NCBI GenBank assembly: GCA_030512295.1
Contig: JAULSR010000002.1
Coordinates: forward strand, 6,324,001-6,388,000
Length of the DNA: 64,000 nt
Direction: 5' to 3'
Source: Bombardia bombarda
Taxonomy: Eukaryota > Ascomycota > Sordariomycetes > Sordariales > Lasiosphaeriaceae
In this document: in pieces, positions 1 to 11,101 of the stretch
How the letters are laid out: every line of letters starts with the position of its first letter
Numbering within the stretch: the stretch's first letter is position 1
Made by a program: the position numbers and the translations under genes
Notes under the pieces: model-generated
Seen by the model: only the letters and a program-made list of their open reading frames with translations
Database searches by the model: none
What the model was told of the DNA's origin: nothing

Positions 1-1130
1 GGCCGTCGCTTCGGGCTGGGCAGGAATGGGTCGTCTCCAGGGACGGTCTCGTCGGTGAGGCCAGGTCTAGCGTTCGGTGCCCTGGCTTGGATAGGGGTCT
101 GGGGTAGTGTCCGGTCGAGACTCGTCCTGCCGTATCCGCCGGCGTAGGCGGCGTGTGCGAAGGAGCGAGGCGAGCCGTCGTCCGAGGAGCGGCCTTGGCC
201 GTGCGCGTTGCTGTAGACGATGACGCTGGGTGGCTTCTTGATGGAGCTTGTGGAGGTGTGCTTGACGTGAGTCGGTAGGGTTACTGCACCGTCGCGGGCA
301 CCTGCTGCTGCTGCTGCTGCTGTTGTTGTTGTTGCTACTGCCGCTATTGGTGTCGAGGCCGCTTCGGATCTTGAATATGTTTCTCCGCTGGGCATCCCCA
401 TGCTGGCCTTCTCCGTTCGGGGCATCTTCCACGTTGCGATCTCATCGTCGTCGATTGGAGATATGCCTCGCGCAAACAAGGGCATGCGTCGCCGTCGGTA
501 CCTCACGCAAACCCATACTACACCACCGATCAACAAGAGCCCCACCACCGAGAGCACAGTGCTCAAGGTGATGATGAGCGTTCTGTTGCTCCCGGTTTCG
601 GCACCACTGTCAGGCAAAGATGTCGAGTTTCCTGAGGAACTGGTTTGGGAGGGGAAGGCCGTCGACGAGGTGAGATCTGTGGGCATAGCACCGGTTCCCA
701 GATCTTCGCTGGACGTTGACAAGGTTGTTATGCTCGTAGCGAAAGACTGGCCAGAAGAAGAAGAAGGGAGTGTTGTTGATAGGTATCCTGAATCGGGACC
801 TGAAGAAGTAACTGGAAACGATGGTGAGCTGGTTGTCGTCGTTTTTGACGTTTGGTCCGACCCAGGGAGAGGAGGAGGAGGAGAACTGGGATGTGGCCCT
901 ATGGAAGGGGATGTTAGCCAGGAAGTCGTAGGCGTGTCTCGACTTCTCCAGGATGACGATGGCCAGCCCAATGGTGTGGCTATCTCTCGGGCCGGCTCGG
1001 CACGAAGCCCAGCTAGGCCCAGCGAGTCCTCATCCATATCATCGCCAACGCCCAACACCTCAGCCCCAGCCACTATCGGCCAGGTGAGCAATGCTAAACA
1101 CGCCACAGCCAACATTATGGCTGAAGGCAT
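1..1130 (-). CDS. Ser/Thr-rich single-pass plasma membrane protein (partial, 3' end outside window)
   Basis: An open frame without introns runs on the minus strand from the ATG at 1130 to the left edge (376 codons, no stop), so it is incomplete. Residues 1-22 form a signal peptide (MPSAIMLAVACLALLTWPIV). Residues 23-184 are rich in Ser, Thr and Pro, as in heavily O-glycosylated ectodomains. Residues about 185-209 form one strongly hydrophobic helix, followed by the basic stop-transfer RYRRRR. The cytosolic tail contains PIDDDEIATWKMP, an Ala/Thr tract written by CTG/GTT repeats at 301-335, and near the edge PNARPGLTDETVPGDDPFLP. I recall this tail as conserved in Sordariomycete proteins of unknown function. 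The layout is that of Mid2/Wsc-type cell-wall sensors, but no cysteine-rich head is present, so the role is inference. A region of 8.1 kb without genes lies upstream. Confidence 0.8.
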   Translation of the reverse strand, partial: MPSAIMLAVACLALLTWPIVAGAEVLGVGDDMDEDSLGLAGLRAEPAREIATPLGWPSSSWRSRDTPTTSWLTSPSIGPHPSSPPPPLPGSDQTSKTTTTSSPSFPVTSSGPDSGYLSTTLPSSSSGQSFATSITTLSTSSEDLGTGAMPTDLTSSTAFPSQTSSSGNSTSLPDSGAETGSNRTLIITLSTVLSVVGLLLIGGVVWVCVRYRRRRMPLFARGISPIDDDEIATWKMPRTEKASMGMPSGETYSRSEAASTPIAAVATTTTAAAAAAGARDGAVTLPTHVKHTSTSSIKKPPSVIVYSNAHGQGRSSDDGSPRSFAHAAYAGGYGRTSLDRTLPQTPIQARAPNARPGLTDETVPGDDPFLPSPKRR

Positions 1131-1496
1131 ATTCCGCTCGCAAAATGAGGTGTTTAGGTACTGATAACGATTTTCAAAATGGGCCGTAGAGAGACAAAAG
1201 GCAGAGTTTAACAAGTCATCAGAAACGACGTGTGCTCAAACACGACGTCTCTTCAAGAGACCCCAAGCATGGACAAGAGGTTGTGCAAGAACCAAGGCAA
1301 GCAGAGAGGAAAGAGAAGCAGTTGGGGAGACAAACGTGTTGTAGAGAGTTAAAATGCCAATGCCTGGAGACGGGACGACTCCATGTGGTTGGCAGACATC
1401 AGTCCAGCGGTAGAGGGCCTTCGGACGGCAAGGAGGCTCAAGTGAGAGAGAGCTTGAGAGCTTCAGAGGGAATCAGGATAGCAGAAAGAGGACGTT

Positions 1497-1510
1497 GGGG
1501 GGGGGGGGGG
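1497..1510. repeat. Pure G tract (14 G)
   Basis: Uninterrupted run of 14 G on the plus strand, about 370 bases upstream of the start codon of the minus-strand membrane protein gene, where it reads as poly-C on the sense strand. Confidence 0.95.
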
Positions 1511-3516
1511 AAGGCTCCCGCGTCTATCTACAAGAGTAGCATTCGAATACTCTCTTCAGTATACGGAGCACCACGGCAGAGAGCAGGTGGCCTACCTACA
1601 CTACCAAGGCAGCATGTTCAACGTAGGTGGGAGGGCCGGCAGATATACACTACAAAGCAGCCGTGGTAAGCAGCCGTGGTGTGTGCTCGAGCACCAACCC
1701 ATCGCACTCACTCGAGGCTGGGACGGTACATCACATTACAGGGTAGGATAGGACGGGGGTGTGTGTACGGTGTGTGTGCGAAAAAGCAGGTCTGAGGTTG
1801 GGCCACGCTTGTGGGGTGTGTGAATGTGTGTGAACGGACTAACTTTGTTAGTTCTACGCGGGTGGGTGTAAGTGGTGCTGCTGCTGGCTTGCTTGCTTGC
1901 TGCGGGGTGGTGCTGGTAGTGGGCACTTGTCTCCTCCCCCTAAGCAGGCTGCCGCGATCTTGGTCACTTTTACTTGTTGTGTGTGCCTGAATTGATTACA
2001 AGTGACAGATTGGTGACGCTCGAGCTGGATAGACCGGATTGCTGGTCTTTGGTTTGAGGTCTGCAACCGACTGCAATGATGCTGCAGCAGGGCTTGTTGG
2101 TGGTTGGCTGGCAAAGGCGATCTCTGCCTTTGCGATCCGACATGAACGGCGGGCACAGAGAAGTGGACCAGGCCAGGACAGGGGCGACATGCCAAGAGGC
2201 ATGCCAAGAGGTACGTACCTCCAACAGACAGGTCTGCTGTGAAATAAACACTGGGGCCGCCGTTGAACAAGGAGGGGGATCCCCGTCCCTCGCAGGGGTG
2301 TGGTGTGGGAGGAGAGGTAAGGGTAACTCGAGGGTAACCAGTCGTTAACCAGTATCCCGTACTGGCTGATCAGCAGGCTCGGGAATGGAGATGGTAAACC
2401 ACGCAAACACCTCCATTAGTCAATAACGACCATTTTGGTGGCTGCGACTTGCACAGTATGTATCCGTACAGAGAGAGTCGAGTCGCATGTCCAGAGCTGG
2501 AGGACTTTTGTGAGGCAGTTTCGAAGCCACAATCAACCCTTTGGGCTTTACGGAGACACGGCATCTCGAAGGGCAGATACATGCCTGTACCAGTCATGTA
2601 CCAGTCACTGCAGCCGTCAATTCCTTTTGACCTGTTACCGGTAATAAGTTAGTCTGGTCATTTGTCTCAGACGGCTTCCTTCATCGCCGCCATAGCAGGC
2701 AACCCTGGTCCTGGTCAAGGTCAAGCAAGGTACCAAGTTCGCAAGTTCAGGAACAGGTGTGCGTGTGGTTGGCTATGTAATCCATTCCACCCCCCCTGTG
2801 TGAGCGGTGAGGTGAGCGAGCTACCTAACTTGCTATCTGACTAGAAGTCCTTATCTGGACACCGTCTTCTGCGGCTGATTGAGGGGGAGATGGATTTGGT
2901 TCGGAGAGCTCACCTGTTCGGCACAGGCTCCCGGAAGGGTGGACGACTGGATGACAGACGGCTTTCCTGAAACATGCCCGCACCTGTCGTGGGCGTTGCC
3001 CATTGGCTAACCGGCGACTGCGAAGATGCTAACAACAAGAGTGAGAAGAGTTGGGATTGTGATCCTGTTTGCTGCGGAACAAGCAAGTAGGAAAAAGGTA
3101 CGAGTATGCCCGATAGAACACAACGCGTAGCCTTTCAATCAAATGCCCCCAAGTTTGTTTGTTTGTTTATTTGTTTGTTTCTCTTTCTTGCTTATTACCT
3201 GCCTGCATTTGCTGCAAGGCACCCACAGTCGCAGTCGACTGATGGTGCCATGGCAGCAGCCGGGCGAGAATACGACCAACAGCGATGTGGAAGGTAGAAA
3301 GGGCAATTTCTCAGATCGTCACCCGCAGTTTCTTGCTGCAACCTCGACAAGCACCCATTCTCTGGCGCGAACCGTCATCCGTAGAGTGGTTGCATACACA
3401 CCACCTGCCTCCCCAATCCCCATGCCCTACTAGTGTACTATCCGAGCTAGGTAGCTTGTCCAACTAGTCTACTGTGTAGGTCATTGCGGCCCAGCGATTG
3501 GCGAGAAGGAGGGGGA

Positions 3517-3530
3517 GGGGGGGGGGGGGG
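3517..3530. repeat. Pure G tract (14 G)
   Basis: Run of 14 G preceded by GGAGGGGGA, so the G-rich block is longer than the pure tract. It lies in the gene-free region. Confidence 0.95.
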
Positions 3531-4003
3531 AACTTTGCGCCAGCCAGCAGCCAGCTGTGCCCCTTGGACCTTTTCCAGGTTGTCAACTAAAACTTGGAGC
3601 TCCACCTGCCTGCGTCTTGGTGTGCATGCCTTCTTGTCGATGTCTGGCCCTTCACTTGTGTGTGCGTATCTGTGTTCCACTCTGGACAAGACTTCGGAGT
3701 TTTCCATCTTTGGTTGATAATCTCTGATAATCGGGGCAAGGCCATGAAACGCGGGAATTTTTGCACCCGCTGCTGCTGTCATGATTTGATCCTAGTAAAA
3801 GTTGGATTTAATGTGTACTTTTTGATTCATCTATTGAAGGGGCATGGGATCGAAAGGTCGAAAGTTCGAGTTTAATGTACGGTAATATGGCGGGTAATGA
3901 AAGCCAGAGACCTTCCCATTCGTTCCAAGCTCAGAACAAAGGTACCTAAGCCAGTTTAATGTTAATGGAAGCCGGCCGTGGGGGGGCGGTTTTTGAGTCA
4001 ATA

Positions 4004-4019
4004 AATTAAGCTCCACTAA
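4004..4019 (+). repeat. Dispersed motif AATTAAGCTCCACTAA, copy 1
   Basis: The same 16 bases recur at 11086-11101, and a variant with ATAAGCTCCGCTAA lies at about 11403-11416. All three are intergenic and in the same orientation. They may be solo ends of a degraded mobile element, but no partner inverted copy was found. Confidence 0.5.
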
Positions 4020-5444
4020 CATGGCACGTACGGTAGTACTAGTACGCAGCTAGCGCAGCCCATCCACGTTCACTCAACTGGAAGCTCGGTTTGCCCCACC
4101 TGGGTCGGGCGTACTTGCTCCAGGATGGACCGTGCGTTTTACCCCTGAGAAGGACCTACAGATCGGCAGGCACGGCCAGATGTCATGGCTGCTCTTTCTT
4201 TTTTCTGGAGAAGCAAACACCCAGCTTGCCAGCAAGCAATTGAGTTGGTTGGTGATTGACTCAAGTCTATTGATTTTCCTCATGCAATCACCTTTTATCT
4301 CACCGTCAATATTTGGCCTAGTGTCTGTGGCCTCAACACCCTCATTGGGGACTGTGGTCATGTAGGTGAGATGCTTGAGCCGCCTTTTTCGAATGAAGGC
4401 AAGAGGTTCCTGCATAGCATGTGGTCTTTCTTGAACGTGGTGGTCGGTCGCCAATATTTCGTATCCCATAGCGGCAAAATGTCGGCAGGTGGCTGGCAAT
4501 CAACCTGGCAGCTTGTCGTCAGAGTATCGACGCCGCTCTCGCGCTTTCGGCAGAGGCGCGGATAACACTGAGTATGGATGTACGGATTCATCTCATCACA
4601 CATTTATCTGCAGTTTACAGGCGAGACTACTGGCCGGGCCGCCTACGTGATCATCCGTTCACACATGCGCGCTTGGTGCTTCTTGCATTAAGAAGTATTA
4701 CTATGAGAGCCTCGTTTCTTTCCTCTATTGACTTTATTCAAGATGAAGTGCCAGGCTCCTCGATTGCTCTTTCCTAAAGTTCCACGATGCAGAAGCCATC
4801 ATGGTGGTCATAGCGTCATAGCGCAAGTATAACCCCCCCGTCGGTGTCCCCCGTCCCCCCCTCAAGATCTTGCTCTTCCCCTCTTTCTCTCCTTGCCTCA
4901 CAGGGAGCCCAGACAAGGCCAAGCGTTTAAAGCAGAATTGACGCCCTGCCTTGTGTCGGACAAAACACACCAAGGAAGCCGAATCCTAAGCGACTTACCG
5001 TACTGCATGCTCTCTTCGGTCGTTAGATATTTGGAAGCCGACCGTGCTCCACAGCATGTGTGCAGCAATGCTCGGCTGTGTCCCCAATCACGAGAGCTTG
5101 TCCAAATTCGCTACTTCATTTCGTTCCCGTTCTGCGCTTAGCAGACATGCCTCTAACACGCGAAGAGCCGCCAGTCTGCGTCCGCAATCCACTCGCGGTC
5201 GCCGAGTTGAAGCACAGCAGCGGGATGTTTCCCCAGGCGCAAACAGACCCTGTATGTACAGCAGCGGAGGTGGGTGTCCGTTAGTCCGTGCCTACCTACC
5301 TTGAAGCTGCAACCCATCCCGAGCCGAGCAGCACGGATGGAGGTAATTATACCACTTTGTGAGCACGGGTGTATTTTGAGCTGCAGCGGAATGCTCCTCT
5401 TCCAAGCGCCCACGCAATTGCGCCATCTCCCGCTGATCGACAGA

Positions 5445-5461
5445 GGGGGGGGGGGGGGGGG
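5445..5461. repeat. Pure G tract (17 G)
   Basis: Run of 17 G in the gene-free region, the longest G tract on the plus strand of this window. Confidence 0.95.
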
Positions 5462-6010
5462 AACCGTCCTCTCTGTCCTGGTTGGCCCTTGGTGATCATC
5501 AATACCAGTTTCGACGAGAAAGGTGGACAATCGAGCAAACCGCCTCACGGTTCGGCTCTTTTTTTCCTTTTTCCCTTTCTTTTTCGATCGCGATCGGCCA
5601 GATTGTGCTAAAAAAGAAGGCTATTGCCACCCGTACTTCATAGGGAGGTAACATTGGTAGAAAGTGCAGGTTCCAGAAGAAGCAAGAGAAGTTGCAAAAC
5701 TTCGATTTGTGTTGCCTTCTGAGTCTTGTCATTCTTTCCCTACCACCCCGCCTGGCGCCCGCCTTGCCACCCTCCTATACAGGTTTCTTGACCGCTACTT
5801 TTGAACTCCTTATGGAAGGTCTAGGTGCTGCCGCCCCCAACACCCAGATGCACTTCCATCCTCCATACCTCAGGCATGCTCGAGTCCAGATGTTGTGTAC
5901 CGATGACAACGTGAGGTTTTGCATTATTATCCCTTGCAGTCATGGAGTGATGCAGTGATTGGGCGAGGTGTATTTATTATCTCCTATTTCGGTAATCAAC
6001 ATGCGTTGTC

Positions 6011-6028
6011 GTCGTCGTCGACGACGAC
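6011..6028. repeat. Perfect 18-base palindrome
   Basis: GTCGTCGTCGACGACGAC reads the same on both strands. It looks like two GTC/GAC trinucleotide tracts meeting head to head. No function is apparent. Confidence 0.8.
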
Positions 6029-9000
6029 ATGTTTATCTCACTGCGTTGTTCTCGACAGCGGCCGTCAGCCATGGCCAACTCCTGAAACATTCAAATGCTT
6101 GTGCTCCGTAGCACAACATACTTCACACCATGGGAGCAGGCCGCCTTGGGCAATGTTCCAGGGCTCCAGTAGACAGACGTCCAACGTCCACACACCAAGC
6201 ACGCGTCGCGCACCCTGCAACAAACACATTATGCAGGCTGAGCTCAGCTTAAACTCGCAGCCCATCCCGCAGTAGTACAAGAAACCTGGTGAAACAAGCC
6301 TCCTCGCTGGTTCGAGTCATGACATCCAGTCGCATGGCATCAATCTCCAGCCACCTATCTGCCGGCTGTGGCCTCGCATGGAGGAAAACTATGCACTACG
6401 CTCAATTCTATCGTCAGAATCTATACTACCAGCCAGTTAGTTCTGTTGTCTCGACCCTCACACTCCATCCTCGGGCTGCATGGACGCCAGCCGGACTGAC
6501 GGACTTGTGGCAGCCAACAAGAACGTCCATCGGACAAGCCTGCTATACACCACCACCAGCAAGAGCAGCAGCAGAGAAACGAAATGATAGCTCGCCATTT
6601 TCACGGCCGTATTCTGGTGGGCTCCAGTGTTGTTGGTGCCCAAGTCGTCCCAAAAGAGGTGTATCTTTCAGCCGGTTAAACTCGCCGTGGGGGGTTGTTA
6701 TCTCCCCTCGGGCCCTGCCATATGGATAGCAGTGCAACGGTGCGGTTGCAGTTCTCAACTGTTTTGCCTGCCTTTGGCAAATCACCATCTCATAAGCACA
6801 GGTGCACCTACCCCTGACAAAGGTTGACGATAACCTCACCTGAAGCTAGCTACTTAACCATGAGGCACCAGCCCCCAGCTTCCGAGAGCCGCCGCGCTTC
6901 ATTCATACACCCCCGAGAAATGGGCCGCGTCCGGGGCCGCAGCAGTTCCCCAGTGACGTGGTCCCAAAGGTGAGGCCTTGACTGGGTATCTGCTTCTGGT
7001 AGGTAGGGCTGCAATACCAATAAGACGTTGTAGACACCAAAACACCTGCTCTATGGATAAGCAGGAGAGAGCTTGCCCTGTCACTGGCTCTTCAGGTAGA
7101 CTAAGATGGGGTTGGGTTGAGCGTCGGATACCAAAGCCCCCTAGAAGAAGGATTGAGGTGGTGTTGCGGTTTGAGCTTCACGTTCTCTCGCCCAATGATA
7201 TACCGATCCCTACCACCACACACACACACACCTATACCCAACCCACATTCCACAAGGTGCGGCTGAGAAGGCCCCGTGATGGTGCCCCTGAGCAAAAGCA
7301 AAGCATCCGCTTTCTTCTTCTTTCTTGACTATCATCCGCTTCGTCTACGTGCTGTGGCCTAGATGGACATATCCCATGCATGAGGACAGTCAGTCGAGCT
7401 TCCCTTTTCTGCACTGTCATATCTGTCGCAACTCTACATACAGGGGGCCAACACATGGGCCTGATGAATTATTGTCAAACTTACACAGTGCTCCGAGAAC
7501 GTGGTTTCCAATGTTGGTGTGTTGGGTGAGCACGTTTTTCGCCTTGGTAGGCCAACACAATCACCTCCTTGCCTTCGTCAACACGGCCCCTGCAGCCTTG
7601 CTTGAGGCATGAGCGAGGATTGGGTCGTGTTCTTTCGCGTGGTCCATGTGGCTTGCAGCTGGTTTCGGAATGTCTGCTGTCGACGTAATTCTGAACATCG
7701 GCATTCAAGGCAAGACATGTTTTCTGTTTCTTCGAGTGACCGGTCCTACGTGGCTTCGTGGGGACCAAGTGTTTAGGTACTTGTACGTCTCTCTGAGTCC
7801 ATCCGAGACTAAACTTCTGTACATAACCTAGTTGGGGTTCTGGGAAAGCCTCCTTTCTTCGTATACACATGCGTTTGCGGTGAGCAAGGGGTGTGGAGTT
7901 TCCATGTGCAGCTTCCTTATGCGTGGCCTACGATCGAGATTCGAAGCGAGCCGAGATCCAACTTTTAGCCTTTCTCTCCCAAGAGGACACCTTTCTTTCT
8001 TATTGACCTTTGGGGAAACCCGGCGCTTGGGACTTGATTGTGTAGATGGGTTTTGTGTGTGTGCAAAGGGGCCTGCTCAATGGACGAATTTGAGGAGATC
8101 AAAGTGAAAGCATGACCATACCAGGGCCAGTTTGGTGTATAATAGACCCGCCTTGACCCCTTAATGCACGATTGGACGTCATGTACGGTGAAGCTCGCAT
8201 TGGTTCTCTAATCAGCAGACCGTTCACACCATGTTGGACAGGTCACAGTCTCACAGATATAACGCATGAAGTTGCTGACCATCCCATCGACAAACAGCTC
8301 TGTTGTAGCGTGGTGGTGGCACACCATATGTTAAAAATATCACAGGACTGTCGAGGAGCTACACTGGTTGTCGCCTATCACCGGGCAGCAGCGATGTCTG
8401 AGCTCTTGCTCGCCTTCTGTCACATAACAAGTAGCACATAGATGGGTAGGCCGTGTGAACGGCGACTTCAAGAAGCACTTGTGCTCGATAAAGATGTTGG
8501 CTTGGCTGCTTAGGTGCTTATTCTGGATCATTGACTTGCAGCTCTAAGATGTGGTACTGTTCTTAAGTGATCCCGCTATGCTATGATCCGGGCAAGAAAT
8601 ATAGAAAGAAGCAATCTTGAAAGTACTAGGAGAAAGGTTCTCTAGAGGGAAGTTTCTATTTTCTCTACGGCTGTGGCAGGGAAGGACACGCAAGTGCTTT
8701 TCGAGGTTGAATTCTAACTATTCCAAGTCAAAACAACACTCGACTAACAATCCAACTTTGTTGACCCTTGACTAGCACTCGTCACTATGAGATGACAGAA
8801 AGTGGCTTGTTTCGATTCTCTACACAGCTACTAACAAACCTACTATTGTAGCATACTCGGGCACATGTATGGTCCCAAAATCCGGCAACGGCTCTCGAGC
8901 GGATAAAGCGGGTTGTTGCCCGACCTCCTGCTCCATGCTGTACCTGATTCATGCCACTGAGCTCGCTGTGACATGGTATGTGGGATGGAGATATATATCA

Positions 9001-9236
9001 TTGCGTTCAGTCCTCGGTACCAAAACATTCAGGCAGGCAGTCTCTACCTATCTAAACCCCATCGTTCGGTGCGCCCGTTTTCTTAAAACCGTGTAGTTCG
9101 TGTAATTCTTCCACCATGGACTCACTGACCATCCAGATATCCTCACTTCTAGTTATTACACTAAAATACACACACAACTATACAATCCCGCTCTCTCCCA
9201 AATAACCAACCCTCGCTATCCTATCTCAAACCCCAC

Positions 9237-10605
9237 TCACGCCACCGGCGGCTTATACGCCCACCTTGCAGGGTCAAAGATGACCGAAAAGCCAACAGCC
9301 GAGTACGTGCCAATGGCACAGCTCAGATCATGATACCCCTCGAGCCCCGTAACCGGCAAGTCCTGGTGCGCATCCACCTCCTCGTGGAGGTTCCACCGGC
9401 CCACCTCCTTGCCCTGGCGCGTGAAGAACACGTCGGTCACGACCCTGCCCTCCACACCCGTAAACGTCATACCAATCCCCACCGTCTCGCCCCGGCGGAA
9501 CGGCGCGGTGAACGTCTTGCCGCCCCACCGGTCATTCACGAACCGGTGGCCGTCATCGCCATGCACCGCCAGACTGGCGCGGTGCCAGCCGGGCATGCGG
9601 AACGACGGGTACGGCAGCGCGGTGAAGCCGAGCGCGAGACAGACGTCGCCGCGGTTGCCGTCCTGCGGCAGGATGACCTCGTAATAAATGGTCTTGGGGC
9701 GGCCGGCGTTGGCCAGGGGGCTGTGCTGGGTGACGGCGTACAGGGGCGGGTAGCCGATGATGCAGCTGTCGGAGGCGGACGGGTCGGTGCGGCCGGCCCA
9801 CACGCCGTGGGCCGTCCACTCGAGCGTGCCGCGGTAGCCAGTCGACGGCGGCATGAGGCGCGTGTTGTGCGTCTGCAGCAGGTGCTGCGCGCCGGCGTCG
9901 AGGGCCAGGGGCGCCATCAGCGGGTGCTGCATGCACCACTCCTCGCCTGCTTCGGCCTCGTGCTCGGGCGCGTTGCTCGCGGGCGAGCGGTCGAAGCCGG
10001 AGAAGAAGCTGGGTGGCGGGGGGAAGAGGGAGGTGTCGGGGACGACCGACTCCCAGTCGTGGGCGGGCTTGGTGTGGGATGGAGGTGGGCCGGGGGCGGC
10101 GCGTCGTAGTCTAGTTTGGTGATCTGGGGGGAGGTGGCGGTCCGGGAGGGGGCGCGTAGTCGTCCTGGGCCTGGTGCTGGTTGGGAAGGCGGGAGGGAGG
10201 GGGGCCAGAGGGTGGTGCGAAGTCATCGTGGGCCTGGGGGGGTCTGTGTGACGGCGGTGGTCCAGAGGGCGGCGCATAGTCGTCGCTGTGGTCGTGGTTG
10301 GGTCTCGATGAGGGTGGTGGGCCCGGAGGAGGTGCAAAGTCATCGCTGGCTGAGAGCTCGACAGGCGGTGCGCTGGTACCCGACAGCTCAGCTGGCGGCG
10401 GCGGCTGCTGCTGCTGCTGGTGTTGTGGTGGTGGCGGCTGATATTGGGCCTGGGGTTGAGCCTGGGACTGATGGTGATACTGAGGAGGCATTGACGCCTT
10501 GGGAGATGGATCTGGGGCGTAGATGGGTTGTTGAGGAGCCTGTCCTGGTGCTGGTCGCGGCGGCTCGTCGTCGTAGAGCGTGTTTTTGCTCTTTCCGAAA
10601 CACAT
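9237..10605 (-). CDS. SPRY-domain protein with Pro-rich repeats; frame disturbed
   Basis: The start is the ATG at 10605 (MCFGKSKNTLYDDEPP). The N-terminal part is Gln/Pro-rich and then repeats units of the form DDYAPPPGPPPS three to four times. The C-terminal part holds a SPRY domain: YYEVILPQDGNRGDVCLALG, then MPGWHRASLAVHGDDG, then VFFTRQGKEVGRW. SPRY is a protein-binding fold, and the partner is unknown. The two parts are in different frames: the first stops at 10111, while the second is open from above 10300 down to 9237. No usable GT donor lies between them. Adding one base at each of two G runs (10126-10131 and 10092-10096) continues the repeat pattern into the SPRY half, so I read this as one gene with single-base losses, probably sequencing or assembly errors. 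A true pseudogene is the alternative. Homologues I recall in other moulds are single cytosolic proteins. Confidence 0.72.
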
Positions 10606-10783
10606 GGTTACCTTAGTATTGTGGGATGTCTGGACTGATTTGACAGAAGCGTGTGGTGGTAATTGCTACAGCTAGTACTTATAGACCGAGATCCAAGAGT
10701 GTTGATGGCGTAGTTGTTGGTGGCTGAATCACAAGCAGCTCAGACGGCGCGTTGTCACGAGATGGATGTCGTCGGTGGGATCA

Positions 10784-10815
10784 GGAGTGGGAGTGGGAGT
10801 GGGAGTGGGAGTGGG
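10784..10815. repeat. GAGTGG hexamer tandem array
   Basis: About five to six head-to-tail copies of GGAGTG/GAGTGG. Each unit carries a GGG run, so the array could form a G-quadruplex. It lies about 180 bases upstream of the SPRY gene start. Confidence 0.9.
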
Positions 10816-11085
10816 AACGGTGACGCACAGTCCCGTAGCTCGGGATTTGATGCCCTGGTCTTCTAGGAGGGCTGTGCAGATCGCTAAACAAATACGTTTG
10901 GCTCAAGTGCGTACCGGTATTTGTCGACGCCAGCAATTCTGCTCATCCGGGAATTGTGAATTGTGGTTTGGCCTCAACTCACAGTCGCCAAAGCTGTAAA
11001 CTGATTGCCCGGAGAGGGGAAAAGTACCTGTGGCCACAACAGAGTTAGGCCATATTTGCTGAGAGTATGGGTGTTTGCAGCGAAG

Positions 11086-11101
11086 AATTAAGCTCCACTA
11101 A
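11086..11101 (+). repeat. Dispersed motif AATTAAGCTCCACTAA, copy 2
   Basis: Sixteen bases identical to 4004-4019 and in the same orientation. A diverged third copy follows about 315 bases downstream. Confidence 0.5.

Larger units (their letters stand above)
1131..9236. other. Long gene-free region upstream of the membrane protein gene
   Basis: No reading frame here is longer than 146 codons, none resembles a known family, and I could not join any into a convincing spliced gene. The stretch holds three pure G tracts (listed separately), CT-, GT- and TTTG-rich simple sequence (for example 3153-3180), an 18-base palindrome at 6011-6028 and one copy of a dispersed motif at 4004-4019. It sits between the 5' end of the gene at 1130 and the 3' end of the gene at 9237, so it may act as a long promoter or carry non-coding transcripts. 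No sequence proof of either was seen. Confidence 0.6.

Noticed and set aside
6309..6318. GGTTCGAGTC, resembling a tRNA B box
   Set aside because: No A box at the right distance and no cloverleaf pairing around it.
6289..6729. 146-codon plus-strand frame in the long gap
   Set aside because: No family features, no plausible introns that extend it, and codon use unlike the real genes.
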